From Pyrrhosoma nymphula (taxonomy: Eukaryota; Arthropoda; Insecta; Odonata; Coenagrionidae), in assembly GCA_963573305.1 (NCBI GenBank), contig OY754330.1, forward strand, positions 7,502,001-7,566,000: a stretch of 64,000 nucleotides of DNA, given 5' to 3'. Both the position numbers and the translations under genes were made by a program. This document shows, piece after piece, positions 11,710-26,700 of this stretch. Within the stretch, counting starts at the first letter, position 1, and each line of letters opens with the position of its first letter. The notes beneath the pieces were generated by a model. The model was given only the letters and a program-made list of their open reading frames with translations, did not search any database and was not told where the DNA came from.

Positions 11710-14700
11710 CTGGAAGCAGTATGCCATAATAAAATGGGATGTAAATGAATCAAGTTTTCACATGAACAAGACTTCAAAATCCTAGGCACCTCCACATGTG
11801 TCCAAAAAATAAAGCTGCTTTGAAAGGGTCATTATCATCTTATAGTGGAAGGCATAAAGATCACAGCGAAAAGAACATCCACCTTGACTGGAATTCAAAC
11901 CCAAATTCTACCAAAGTGATTCACACCAAGAACCAGTGCTTAAACCACCATTGAGTGAGAGCCACCCACCACTCATGTGCACCACTCATATGAGCACCAC
12001 TCATATGAGCACCACTCATATGAGCACCACTCATCTTTCACAGCAACTTTCAGAGATTCATTAATTGACCTGACCAGGTGATACTCTCTGGAATTTCACA
12101 ATGTTAAATGTTATGAAAAGAAGACATTTTTGTACAATTCCATGCTATTCTATCAGCACCGATTGATTTTAATGACCATCGCATTATTTTCAGGATACAA
12201 AGTTACCTTCCAAATGAAGCATCATCAAAATTGATCAGTAATTAAAAACTAATGCAGAATTCTACAAAGAGCTCCTGTTTTTAAAGATGCTTTAAACAAA
12301 CAACCAAATCTCACACGTACTGAGAATAAAATGTCTCGCAGTCTTCTCTCATTCGTGAATGTTTTTCATTAAATTGACCTGGACTGATAGAATTTTAGTA
12401 ATTAGTAAAATTAATTAGTATTAATTTCAGAAAAAAAATTCCCAAAACAGGAGATTCTTTTCACTTAGAATTATGGACATTTGTGTCTCCACAGTTTAAG
12501 CTTGACAGCTAGGTTGAAAATAAACAGCTGTTTCATTCAAATTATGGAATTATTCCTCTCAGCTCATCTTGATTTTCATCATCCCGTCTTTAATTCATTC
12601 ATAACATCATCATGATTTCATATCTAAGTACCATTTATAAATGTGCATATTTCAACCTTTTTAAGACAAAATCTTTGGAAAAAAATTGAGGTCCGACTGT
12701 ATATGATCAATAATTTTGAAGATTTAAATCTCAGCATGAAAAAATTGTGGTAAATCAGTCTCAGAATGCACAGCTTCACCACTTAGCAATATCCCCATCT
12801 CCAAATCCACCAAAGACGTCTACATCCACCCTTGGGGCCAATCCCAGAGGAGGCACGTGGCAGTGGGTGTTCAGACACCAGCTGTGGTGGAAGGGAGATC
12901 GGGGTGGGAGGGTGATTGGGATGGGAGGGTGATCGGGGTGGGAGGGGGATTGGGGGGGGGGAGGATAGGGGGATGGGGGGAGGATAGGGGGATGGGGGGA
13001 GGATAGGGGGATGGGGGGAGGATAGGGGGATGGGGGGAGGATAGGGGGATGGGGGGAGGATAGGGGGATGGGGGGAGGATAGGGAAATGGTGGGGGGAGA
13101 GGACAGATTAAGTGAAAGGTATTTTAACAATGTGGTCTTAGGTTAGGGCCCCACTGTTTATGTTGTAATAACTAATGGTGCAAGGAAAGAATGAATTTTT
13201 ACCAGTCAGTTCGACATTGTATCCATCTTGTTTTGTCGTTTGTGTATCAGTTCAAGCGATATAGCACAAGGTCAAAATTATATCCAGTGTCCCACTGAAA
13301 CTCGCCTGATCTTGTCACGCAATCAAAGCATTTCGTGCGGCCTTCGAGTCTCCAACAGCTCCCCACCTACTCCTTCCAACAGCTGCATGTTACACTTCCT
13401 CTTCGCTTGCAGCTCTCAGCAACCAAGCGTGAAGCTTTTCTACTTATTGTTCATACTTTGCAAATTAAATCATTCCGTATAGGGTCCCCAATGCACATGG
13501 TGTATTTGAGATGTGGCCTCTCCAAAGAAAAGTACCGACTCTCCTCCACTCTTTCATCGGAGAAACTTCCCACTATTCGCTTGATAAATCCTAGTTTCTT
13601 TTATGCAGTACTACAAATGTTTCGTGTGCGTTTCCCCCATGCTGTCCGAAGCCAAGGTGATTCCCAGTTATTTGGCTTCATCTGACTCCTTAATAGTAAC
13701 CCCTCCCACTTTAAATATATAGCGTTGGTGTGATACTTTCATAAAAAGTGTACTGCAGTGCATTTACTACAGTTAAGTTCGAGTCCCTACTCAAGACACC
13801 ACAAGTTAATGTTGTTGAGGCCTGATGAGAGAACTTCTAGATCAGCATTTGTGGCAATTTCTTGGTAGATGACAACATCGCCTGCAAACAATCTCATTCT
13901 GCTACTTACTCTAGAGTAAATGTCGTATAATTGAATACGGAATTAGATGGGGCCAATCACGCTTCCTTGAGGGATGCACAATGTCACTTTAGCCATGTTG
14001 GAACTAATGCCATTGATAACTACTTTTTGTTTGAGGTCGGTCTGAAAATCATGTGTCTAATTCACTATTTTTTCATTTACTCCACAAGATTGTAATTCAA
14101 ATATTAATTTTTTGTGAGTAACCTCATCACAATCTTTCTTGAAATCCAGGAATAACATCTACATACTACCCTGTGAGCTGCTGTAGAGGTAGGTATGTGG
14201 CAGGGGTTTTTAGGACACTAGCGATGGAAGTGGAGGGAACATGACACTTCGGATTGCTAAAGATTGGACAGAGAATAGAAATACAGCAGAAACTCAGAAA
14301 TACAGTAGAAACTCGAAAATATGCGACTCGAAATTACAATTTTACGAAGCAAAATCTTCAGTACCGACCAAAAGTGCATGTAACAGTATGCGATATTACG
14401 AAAGAACGAAGTTTTGAAATTACGAACCTCGGGTCCTGGTCCCGACGTGAAAAATTTTACTCGTTCATACGAATAGTGACAGATCACAGCAACATTTTTA
14501 GGCACTTCTTATCAGAGTAAGACATCTAATTAATCATCGTTGCCGAATACAATATGCACTGAAAGTGAATTACTTGAATGATAACTCATTTTTCAATGCT
14601 ACAATAGTAAAGGTGTGGTTTCCCTGGGGCATACCACGTCTGCGTCAAGCAGTCGGATGTCACTGCCAAAGTCATCCAATGTACATCAAATTGGCTCTGT

Positions 14701-17700
14701 TTCGCTGAGACATCTCACCTGTCACGTTCGACTGCTGACGCCTGACATCTGCAGACGCCTAGTGATTTTTCTGGTCTCCTCTCTCTGCGTTTTACATAAA
14801 GCGTCCTTTCCAGCTCTTTTCTGTAAAACTACTTGCAACATTTGGTCGTCCTCTCCTTCGTCTTCCGACAAAAGCAACAAAACATAATCATCACCATTGC
14901 TTTCAGCTCAAAATCAACTCACTCTCAGGAAACGCAAATCGATACTAAATTCATAATTAAACTAAATAAATATTCTAGCCCAGCCGCAGAAATAGGATGT
15001 AGATGCCTGAATGAAACCACGTGGCCGTGTCGTCCAGACGCGGCAGTTGGACCTGGCCCCTGGATGCCTCAATGAAACAAGACCTTAATGACAACTTTGA
15101 ATCGTAGACATTGTAACACATAAAATATGAAACCAATCGGACAAAAAAAATGCATTCGGATTTGTTACCACGAGTCCACGAGTTACCAATGAGTAAAAAT
15201 ACGTAAATTAGTCGTGTACAGATACACCTGTGAGAGGCTAATTGCTACATCCACCATTTTCCTCTCATGATCCCCTGCATTTTTTTCAACGTTTTTTCCC
15301 AAACGCAAATCCTAATGAGTACTCCTTGGACAAACATTGTTTGCTGCACGTGTGTGCTAAAAAACTTTGACATTTATCAGAGATAGTGCTGTTGTTCGAG
15401 CGGTAGATTCAGTCGTGAATAAACCCAAGGAAGCTTCTCACTATTTCAGACTGATTACACCCAACCTTGCTCCACAGCATAATTATTCCGGCTAGCAATA
15501 GCTATCATCGAAAGAATCAGGTTTAATTTACCGTCCTGAGAGTTTTGATGCAATCATCGAGCAAGGCTCTTCATAAGCATTGTCCTTCCTTTCCGTCGGC
15601 AACAGCCAACAAAACCGGAGAAAATACAAGTTTGCTTGGTTCATACGACCAATTAGTTAGACGCACATTAATGCTAAAGTATGACTAGTTCTGGGCTCAT
15701 GCATAATCAACGGGAAAAAATGCTCAAGCACCCATATATATTTATATCGGAAAATTGTGTACCTTTCTCCCCTTTAGCTCCAACCCAGTGTTCGAAAAAA
15801 CATCCTAAAAGAGAGCTCAACTGCATTCCTGCAGATTGATAAAGAATCAGATAAGGGTTTTGTAGCTTAATCCTTATAAGAGATATAAATATGAACCGAA
15901 AGTCACGCTGTCAGAGAGGGAGCAGAAAGCCTCATCAGCATTCTAGCCCAATTCGAAGCACTTTCATTTCTTTCATGGGTTATCGGGCGATACCCCCTGG
16001 AGGACAATGGGGGTGGGAGTTAGTTGTTACCTTGCCAGTGTGGAAGCAGGACACTGGATTGGCTGGGATCTTTGGGTAGGGGCGTTAAGGCATTACTTGT
16101 TGCAAGTTGGCAGTTCATTGGCTGTAAGCCCCAGCAACTAGATATTGATAGATCACGATCTCCAAGCGCCCACACATTCCCATATTCTTTCCCCCCAGGG
16201 GCTCTCCCCCCCCCCCCCCCCAGCAATCCCCACCAGGAAAATTCACCCAGATTTCCATATCCGTTGCTCCAAAACCTTGCCTTACTCTCCTACGTCACCT
16301 TCTTTCTCACTTCCAGCGAACCTATCAAAAGCTTCCCTTCTCTCCCATACTGGTCACATCTCCCATAATAGTACATAGCCGGTTGAGGTAAGGGAGGAGG
16401 AAGATAATATGCGACTACAGTAGAAACTCGAAATTACGAAGTTGACGGGACCGGAAAAATCGGCACTTCGTAATATCAAATTTCGTATGAACGAGTATCT
16501 TTCAAAAACATCGCGATGAAGCTCTTTTTTTGTTTCCTTAGATTAAGATGTACTCTCGCGATGTACTTGCATGATTTACGAAGTTATAATTCATGAAAGT
16601 ATATTTAAATGTGCATTCATGCCCACAGGGTGCACTCATTGTCAGTTGAACACAACTTATTTGTCGGAGTTTTATTATTCCTATTTTCGGGAATTTCAAA
16701 TTTGGTGCCACCGGGTAAGTTATTTTGCCGTTGCAGCTGGCGTTGCGGCGTGCAGCAACTCACGGATTGGTACTACCACTCTTTGCCGTGACGAATTTTA
16801 ACAATATTATCTCGATATATCAATTTGCAATGTTTATTGTTTACTTGCGTCATAAATTTTTACGGATGATTCGGAAGTAAGACGAAAGCCGAAAGATGCC
16901 CTGCAAGTAGTGATATATTTGAAGATATTGCTACTCTTGACATTTCAATGGAAATCGACTTCCGTGTGTCAAGCTACCTTCGCATCAAATAGAGGCATTG
17001 TTCCATTCACTCATTCGTTTTGTGATGACAAATGATTATTACCGGCAATACGAGGCTCGATTCGGGTTATCGTGTTGAAATGGTAAAATATCCTTTCCAG
17101 GGTATTTGGAAATTGACTGACGAGCAGTCCTTCCATCCAGCTGTCCCTCTCAATCACTCAGCCGGAAACATTAAAGCTGTCAGATTTTCGGGTGATACCT
17201 CAGTCGGATCTGAACAATGGGCGCGTCTAAACCGGTTTTTCCCAGAAGACCCTTCAAGAAAAAAGTTCTTCGTTCCTTATTCCTAGGCGCGACGACATTC
17301 ATCTGCGAGGGACTCATTCAGCGAGAAAGAGAAGGGGGTAACCCGAGAGGATCACTCCTTCACCTTATCTGTTATCCACCCTCACCCAGTTTCGCTTTTA
17401 CCCAGGTGGCTTTCACTAGTGGGGGAGGGGTCGGGCCTCCTTTCAGCGGCCTCGGCAGCCAACACTAGGTTGATACGGCCGATGATCGAACGAGGGAGCC
17501 GTTATTTCGGTCGATTCAAATTTTAACCTGACCCAGGTGGTAGCTGTGAGGTTGACTTTGCACTCCTTCATGATTTTTCCACAACCTGAAATTATGTTGC
17601 GTAGCGCTCGAGAGAGCTTTGAAACGTATCGTCACATCAATGGGATAAATAACGTAGTCCATCGGCGCATGCGAAGAGAGAATCGGAACTCTAATCTGTT

Positions 17701-20700
17701 TTTACTTCCTTTTATATAGGAAGCATCATTCACTTATGGAAGTGGAGACCACACCAGGAAATCCATTTTCAGACCGTTGACTTTTACATCGCCATGCTAA
17801 TAGATAAATAAATTCTGTTTTCACCGTTTGGCGCAGGAAGGATGTTGCTAGAACTTATTTCATAGGGCTTGATACATACTTGTGCGTACTTGATATCAAC
17901 CACATCGGAGAAAAAATTAGTTAATTTGCCTAAAATCGATCATTTCGCGGAAATGCTACTCGGCTATGAGAAGTGATACGAAAATGAGCTTTGATAAAAG
18001 TTCTAGCTGCATCGTTTATCTGTCAATACGGATACTCCTCAAGTTGGTACGCAAGTTTAATACAATTATTGTAGTTGTGTAAAGCAAAGAAGATGTCCAG
18101 CGCTTTTTTCCACAGGCCTTCACGCCGAGTGCTGGCGCTTCTGCAGTGAACGGCTACGCGTCCTTGGCCTGCCTTTTCCTCCCCCCTCCACCTCTCTCTC
18201 CCCCACCCTCGGCTCGGCGCTCATAGTTAGGGGGTCAGAGTAAAGTGATATTTTTTCTCGAGTCCGCATCACATTTCGCTCATCGCTTTCCCACGCCCTA
18301 ACTTCACAGGTGGCTTCCAAAAGTTTGGGGGGGGGGGGGGGGGGGCGTTGCCTGTTGGGAGTCCCTATCAGCTATAACCGCGAACCAAACGTATCACATT
18401 TCACTCATCGCACACCCGCCCTAAATTTTCAGGTGGTTTCCACTAGTTGGGACATCCTTTCGAGGATATCCTATATACATCCTTTCGAGAGCATCAGCAG
18501 CCAACTTCCATGGTTCCAACTAGTTCCTACATCGGCCGCAACACAGGATGACCGTTATATAGGGCGATTTTAATGGTATCCACTCGCCAGTGTGAATTTT
18601 TTTATCTGATCCAGATCCGATTTTTTTAAATGAATTAGGATCGATTTCAGTTTCCAGAGAAACGTAATACCCGCGGATCTTTAGATCCGATCTGACCATC
18701 CCTAAATAGTATTTTCCCGGCGAATCAGCTTGTGTCTTAGAGGACGAACAAACAATTTAAGAGCACATTTTGGAGCAAAAGAGTGCGTCTTATGGGCCAG
18801 GAAATACGGTAACTACAATTTTCGATGCCTGGCTAACGTTTTTCAACTTACGAACAAGTTCTCGGAACGCGTCTCGCTAGTATGTCGAGGACTTACTGTA
18901 CATTGGATGAGTACGGCAGTGACTTCCGACTGCTGGACGCAGACGCCCCAGCGAAACCACACCTTTACTATTGAAGCATTGAAAAATGATATATCGTTCA
19001 GGTAATACATTCAGTGCATAATGTAATCGGCGACGATCATTAATAAGATGTTTAACTCTGAAAAGGACCGCCGAAACGTTACTTTGATCCATCACTATTC
19101 GTATAAACGAGTAACTTTTTCACGTTGGGACCAGGATCCGAGGTTCGTAATTTTAAAACTTCGTTATTTCGTAATATCGCGTACTGTTACATACACTTAT
19201 ATACCCTTTTGGTCGGGACCGAAGATTTTGCTTCGTAAAATCAAAATTTCGTAATTTCGAGTTTTTACTGTATTGTCTTTGTGAGAGGGCCAATGGCGTA
19301 AACCCAGCAATGATGGGGAAAGGAGGGAAAGACAGCTGATTCCGGCCTGGTGCGTGACCTGACCTAGAGCTGCAATGCTCGGATGAAAATTTCCTTGCTT
19401 GATCAAAAGCAGAGGAAAAACGATAGCAAAAAATATCCCAAATTTTAGTTCAATATCGACATCTTTAAATGAAGCTTCCGCATAGTAGAGTGGAAAACTA
19501 AAACTAAATTTATCGGGAAAACCATGATTATTGCCATAAGATTTTTAACTTCTTATGTGCCTGTCATTTGATTAGTATGTTTCAATAACATATCAATGGA
19601 GTGGCCATGTCACTGTATGCCCTACTGCCAACAGGCAACCCAAACTCAGCCTCACGATCCAAAATTCAATTCCACTTATGGCTTTCCGACTGTTGTAACT
19701 TTTCTTTTTGGATTTACACTCTTCAAGGCCATTTTTCTAAATGTCTCGTGATATGAATGACTTCTCTTATATCGCCCTGTAAATATATTTTTTTTTGCAG
19801 AATAGAGTAAAAAATCAACTAAAAAAAGTATATGCCATTTTGTTTTATAGCTGATGTAAATCTTACTCAAGATAGTAATATTAATGAAAAGTCAATAAAT
19901 TGTTTTATAAAAAAATATTAAGTTTTTATGCCATAAGTGAACTCTTAGGGGTACTGCAACAGCTACAATCTGAGAGTTTCAGAGAAAATCATAGGCGGAT
20001 GTTTTTTCACAGAACTTGTTCAACTCTGAGTGCATTTGTATGCATTTGTTAGAGAGTGATAACTATGAAAAATTGTTTGCAATTTCAAGTGCAGCAATCA
20101 ATCCAGAGTAACCATGCAAGTTTTCCACTGCCACACTGAGTAAAACACCAGCTATTTTACTAGCATTTTATTACTTCAGCCTATTGTCCGCTTGGTCAAT
20201 ATTTGTACAGAAGCACATGGTGCAATATCAAAAGGCCACAAGCTGAAGCGAATTCTGGCTCGCCTAACGAGCAGTGGCAGGGAATCAATTTCAGGTGGCT
20301 CTAAGCAGTTCCCCTCATCGGGCAACTCAGGTCAAGCAGGTAATGACACTGAAAATGTAGCCTAATTATTATTATTCTGCATACAATTTTATGCTGCTGA
20401 ATATGTAGCACTCTTTGCTTTGTTATTCAGATTAAAATGATGAGTAATGTACAAAATGTCATGTAATATGTATTTAAATGGTGAAGTTGTACACAATATA
20501 TTTCCTCTTATGGTTAATTTATTTGGCTGGCTATCATTGACAGAAAGTTAAATTTTCATTCGCGAACTACATTTTTAATCAAGAATTCAAGTCTTTCCCC
20601 GCTACTGCCAAATCTTCTCCTCTCTCGGGAGCAAGAACCTTATCAACCATAATATTGGTACAGGAAATAATTAAGGATGATGCACTAGTGATTCCATCAC

Positions 20701-23700
20701 ACCACCCCTTGATAAACCACCTGTACTACACGCTGAAGGCTGGTCCTACGTAAAGACTAGATTACGTGGAGGTTCAGATACTTCATGTATGTTTATACAA
20801 CCTTCCATCAAGTCAAATGACTTACCATCATCCAGTTTCAGGAACCCATGGTTGGACTCCAAGTGAAGTTTCTGATATTTCAGCATAACGTATTCTCCAC
20901 AATCCTTACAGTGCTCTGTGCGGCTTCCACAGTAGTTTTCATGCTCACTGATTTCCGATGCAGGCAATTCAAGCTCACATATAGAACAGTTGACCCTCCT
21001 CATGGGACATGAGTTTGCCTAGAGATAAAAGACATACAAATAAGGTTAAATTTACACTCTTAGTCCCCGTCTCCTGAATTTGCGTATGCATGCGTTCTCT
21101 CAGTCCTGCAAATTTAACGTTACTGAGTTACAGAAAAAAATGAAATAAATAATGGCACCAGATACAAAACCACAAAACAAAAGGCTTTAACTTGAGGATG
21201 TATTCTCAAGAATTTCTTGGGCATGACTACCACTAACAAGGAAATATTTGGCTCAATATTTTCTCGGGGCCTGGAAGTGTTAAGGAATGGCATAAAAACC
21301 CAAGGAGCAACTATTGCTTCACAAAAGTTTGCATCATTGGCTATTTCTGGATGACACGTGGGTAGATATGCCAACAGCTATCTTTACCAGAACAAAAGAT
21401 AAACGATGGAAATCTATGAGTTATTACTTTACTCTTTTGTATTTCTTTTCCTGTCAGCGGTGAGTAATTAAATATTCAGTGAATTCTGTGATTTCTTCAG
21501 TAAAAGGTTCATACCAATATTTTCATTACTATCATCAACAAGCCCTCAACAGCACAACTCGAATTCCTAGGGTCATATTTGTGTTGAAATGAGCAAAGGT
21601 CTACTACTTATACAACAGCTCCTACAAGTTTCACCATATAACCTTGATCACTTACATTCTCAATGCCTTTGCTCTCTGAGGAAGGAACTCCCCCCTTCCA
21701 GGCCCAGATTTAACATGTTGCCTTGGGCTACTGTAACCGCAAGCAGCATGTAGAATATTGTTGAATGTTCATTGCAGTCATGCATTTCAAGCAAAACAGT
21801 CAACTAAAATAATGGGAGATGTCCTCAAATGGAAACACAAACATTCTCTTCATTATTTTCAGTACCCATCACGTTCGGTTGCTTGCTTTACAACGTTTAG
21901 CCTCTCTTCCCGGGGGCGTCATCGAGTAAACAATTAAAACAAAAATAAATGAAATCAAATAGGAGGACAACTGATGTAACTAGAATGAGGAGGTTTACAC
22001 ACTGGCTCGAGAAGTTGTAAGCATTCTTCCAGAGGCATGGAGGACTGGTAAAGGATAGCCTTCATGTGCTAACTGTGTAATTTGGTAGTAGAATCAGATC
22101 TCAATACATGTGACCTTCATGCACGAGGTTGGAAATTATCCATTGGTAGTCCTGCTTTGTCATCACTTAGATTACGTTGCCTTTGTCAGCCGGGATAAGC
22201 AGCAGGCTTTCATTTTCCATGAGTTCTCTCAACGCCACTCTCTCATCCCTCGTGAGGTTTGGTCTCGTGGGCTTTGCATTCCGCAGTACGTGCCCTACGT
22301 CCCTTCTCACATCTTCTCCCGTTTTGGCGTCTTTCACCCCCCATGATGATCTTCTTCGATGGAATTGGGAATGATGGCAAAGTTGAGACCTTAGCAAAGG
22401 TTGCAGCAGCTGCACTTAGCTCACATCCACTCAGGTTGACTACTGCGAAGTCCTTATGAGGGCCATTGCTGTCAGGTTTCTTTCGCTGACAGCTATGGAG
22501 TTCCTCGAATTTCTTCACCTGTTTCTCCTTTGTCATAATGAAGATATTCGTTCATTATTTCAATAATAATATGGATTTGTACACCACAAGGAATTCCAGA
22601 TGAGGAAAATACTTAGCAACATCAATGATTTAAAATGTCAATAAAAAAGCATTTTCATGAAAATAAAGCAATGAATAAAGTAATCATGAAAAAATGAGAA
22701 GAGCTGCAGTGATAGAGACATAGATAGGACTTTTTACGTCTTCTAACAGTTGTCGAGACCAAACTCGACAGATCCTCCTTTCATTCTCGCACACTGAGAA
22801 GCTAATGGGAGTCCGGTACCTACCCCTCCCACTCAGAAAAAATTCTTTTACAGGTCAAAATCCATCTCCCATGGGTCTCGGTCTCCTCCCTTGTCAGCTG
22901 CTGCAACCAAGACCCTTGTTCTGTTTCATGCGTTTATTCCTCTCCCACTTGACGTTCAGCCACATTGACGTCAACTTGGTACTTGGAATTGTGTGAAATT
23001 CACAGTGAAAAAATCATTCACCTGGTCTGCGTTCGAATCCCAGTCCAAGCAAATGATTTTTGAGTCACTGTGAATTTCACACAATTGTGTGTTCACTAGC
23101 GGGTGACTCCGTTAAAGTTACTGCGCGGCCAGTTCCGCAGTTCTTTGAATTTGTCAAAGTAAACACCTTTGTGTTTAAAGTTTGGCTTTACCTCGTGGAC
23201 AGTTGTGCTTAGCGTTCGGACACGGGTACTTTGACATTGTATGCAAGGTACCTGTGAAGACATCTCGCTCCTTAAAGCCTCCATAAAATTCACAGTGGGA
23301 GATGACGCCTGGGCAGCTTAACTGGTAGAGCTCTCGGAGCGAAATCCCAGTCCAGGTGAATGATTTTTTCACTGTGAATTTCACACAATTGTGTGTTCAC
23401 TAGCGGGTGACTCCGTTAAAGTTACTGCGCGGCCAGTTCCGCAGTTCTTTGAATTTGTCAAAGTAAACACCTTTGTGTTTAAAGTTTGGCTTTACCTCGT
23501 GGACAGTTGTGCTTAGCGTTCGGACACGGGTACTTTGACATTGTATGCAAGGTACCTGTGAAGACATCTCGCTCCTTAAAGCCTCCATAAAATTCACAGT
23601 GGGAGATGACGCCTGGGCAGCTTAACTGGTAGAGCTCTCGGAGCGAAATCCCAGTCCAGGTGAATGATTTTTTCACTGTGAATTTCACACAATTGTGTGT

Positions 23701-26700
23701 TCACTAGCGGGTGACTCCGTTAAAGTTACTGCGCGGCCAGTTCCGCAGTTCTTTGAATTTGTCAAAGTAAACACCTTTGTGTTTAAAGTTTGGCTTTACC
23801 TTGTGGACAGTTGTTCTTAGCGTTCGCACACGGGTACTTTGACATTGTATGCACGGTACCTGTGAAGACATCTCGCTCCTTAAAGCCTCCATGAATTTCA
23901 CAGTGGGAGATGACGCCTGGGCAGCTTAACTGGTAGAGCTCTCGGAGCGAAATCCCAGTCCAGGTGAATGATTTATTCACTGTGATTTTCACACAATCGT
24001 GTGTCCACTAGCGGGTGACTCCGTTAAAGTTACTGCGCGGCCAGTTCCACAGTTCTTTGAATTTGTCAAAGTAAACACCTTTGTGTTTAAAGTTTGGCTT
24101 TACCTTGTGGACAGTTGTGCTTAGCGTTCGCACACGGGTACTTTGACATTGTATGCACGGTACCTGTGAAGACATCTCGCTCCTTAAAGCCTCCATAAAA
24201 TTCACAGTGGGAGATGACGCCTGGGCAGCTTAACTGGTAGAGCTCTCGGAGCGAAATCCCAGTCAGGGTGAATGATTTTTTCAATGTGAATTTCACACAA
24301 TCGTGTGTCCACTAGCGGGTGACTCCGTTAAAGTTACTGCGCGGCCAGTTCCGCAGTTCTTTGAATTTGTCAAAGTAAACACCTTTGTGTTTAAAGTTTG
24401 GCTTTACCTTGTGGACAGTTGTGCTTAGCGTTCAACACGGGTACTTTGACATTGTATGCACGGTACCTGTGAAGACATCTCGCTCCTTAAAGCCTCCATG
24501 AATTTCACAGTGGGAGATGACGCCTGGGCATCTTAACTGGTAGAGCTCTCGGAGCGAAATCCTAGTCCAGGTGAATGATTTATTCACTGTGAATTTCACA
24601 CAATCGTGTATCCACTAGCGGGTGACTCCGTTAAAGTTACTGCGCGGCCAGTCCCGCAGTTCTTTGAATTTGTCAAAGTAAACACCTTTGTGTTTAAAGT
24701 TTGGCTTTACCTTGTGGACAGTTGTGCTTAGCGTTCGCACACGGGTACTTTGACATTGTATGCACGGTACCTGTGAAGACATCTCGCTCCTTAAAGCCTC
24801 CATGAATTTCACAGTGGGAGATGACGCCTGGGCATCTTAACTGGTAGAGCTCTCGGAGCGAAATCCTAGTCCAGGTGAATGATTTATTCACTGTGAATTT
24901 CACACAATCGTGTATCCACTAGCGGGTGACTCCGTTAAAGTTACTGCGCGGCCAGTCCCGCAGTTCTTTGAATTTGTCAAAGTAAACACCTTTGTGTTTA
25001 AAGTTTGGCTTTACCTTGTAGACAGTTGTGCTTAGCGTTCGCACACGGGTACTTTGACATTGTATGCACGGTACCTGTGAAGACATCTCGCTCCTTAAAG
25101 CCTCCATGAATTTCACAGTGGGAGATGACGCCTGGGCAGCTTAACTGGTAGAGCTCTCGGAGCGAAATCCCAGTCCAGGTGAATGATTTTTTCACTGTGA
25201 ATTTCACACAATCGTGTGTCCACTAGCGGGTGACTCCGTTAAAGTTACTGCGCGGCCAGTCCCGCAGTTCTTTGAATTTGTCAAAGTAAACACCTTTGTG
25301 TTTAAAGTTTGGCTTTACCTCGTGGACAGTAGCGCTTAGAGTTCGCACACGGGTACTTTGGCATTGTATGCACGGTACCTGTGAAGACATCTCGCTCCTT
25401 AAAGCCTCCATGAATTTCACAGTGGGAGATGACGCCTGGGTAGCTTAACTGGTAGAGCTCTCGGAGCGAAATCCCAGTCCAGGTGAATGATTTTTTCACT
25501 GTGATATTCACACAATCGTGTGTCCACTAGCGGGTGACTCCGTTAAAGTTACTGTGCGGCCAGTTCCGCAGTTCTTTGAATTTGTCAAAGTAAACACCTT
25601 TGTGTTTAAAATTTGGCTTTACCTTGTGGACAGTTGTGCTTAGCGTTCGCACACGGGTACTTTGACATTGTATGCACGGTACCTGTGAAGACATCTCGCT
25701 CCTTAAAGCCTCCATGAATTTCACAGTGGGAGATGACGCCTGGGCAGCTTAACTGGTAGAGCTCTCGGAGCGAAATCCCTGTCCAGGTGAATGATTTTTT
25801 CACTGTGAATTTCACACAATCGTGTGTCCACTAGCAGGTGACTCCGTTAAAGTTACTGTGCGGCCAGATCCGCAGTTCTTTGAATTTGTCAAAGTAAACA
25901 CCTTTGTGTTAAAAGTTTGGCTTTACCTTGTGGACAGTTGTGCTTAGCGTTCGCACACGGGTACTTTGACATTGTATGCACGGTACCTGTGAAGACATCT
26001 CGCTCCTTAAAGCCTCCATGAATTTCACAGTGGGAGATGACGCCTGGGTAGCTTAACTGGTAGAGCTCTCGGAGCGAAATCCCAGTCCAGGTGAATGATT
26101 TTTCCACTGTGAATTTCACACAATCGTGTGTCCACTAGCTGGTGACTCCGTTAAAGTTACTGCGCGGCCAGTTCCGCAGTTCTTTGAATTTGTCAAAGTA
26201 AACACCTTTGTGTTTAAAGTTTGGCTTTACCTCGTGGGCAGTAGCGCTTAGCGTTCGCACACGGGTACTTTGGCATTGTATGCACGGTACCTGTGAAGAC
26301 ATCTCGCTCCTTAAAGCCTCCATGAATTTCACAGTGGGAGATGACGCCTGGGCAGCTTAACTGGTAGAGCTCTCGGAGCGAAATCCCAGTCCAGGTGAAT
26401 GATTTATTCATTGTGAATTTCACACAATCCTGTGTCCACTAGCGGGTAACTCCGTTAAAGTTACTGCGCGGCCAGTTCCGCAGTTCATTGAATTTGTCAA
26501 AGTAAACACCTTTGTGTTTAAAGTTTGGCTTTACCTCGTGGGCAGTAGCGCCCAGCGTTCGCACACGGGTACTTTGGCATTGTATACACAGTACCTGTGA
26601 AGACATCTCGCTCCTTAAAGCCTCCATGAATTTCACAATGGGAGATGACGCCTGGGTAGCTTAACTGGTAGAGCTCTCGGAGCGAAATCCCAGTCCAGGT

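Noticed and set aside
12783..13130. A proline/serine-rich 115-codon ORF on the - strand
   Set aside because: It is the translation of the 19-bp G-rich minisatellite.
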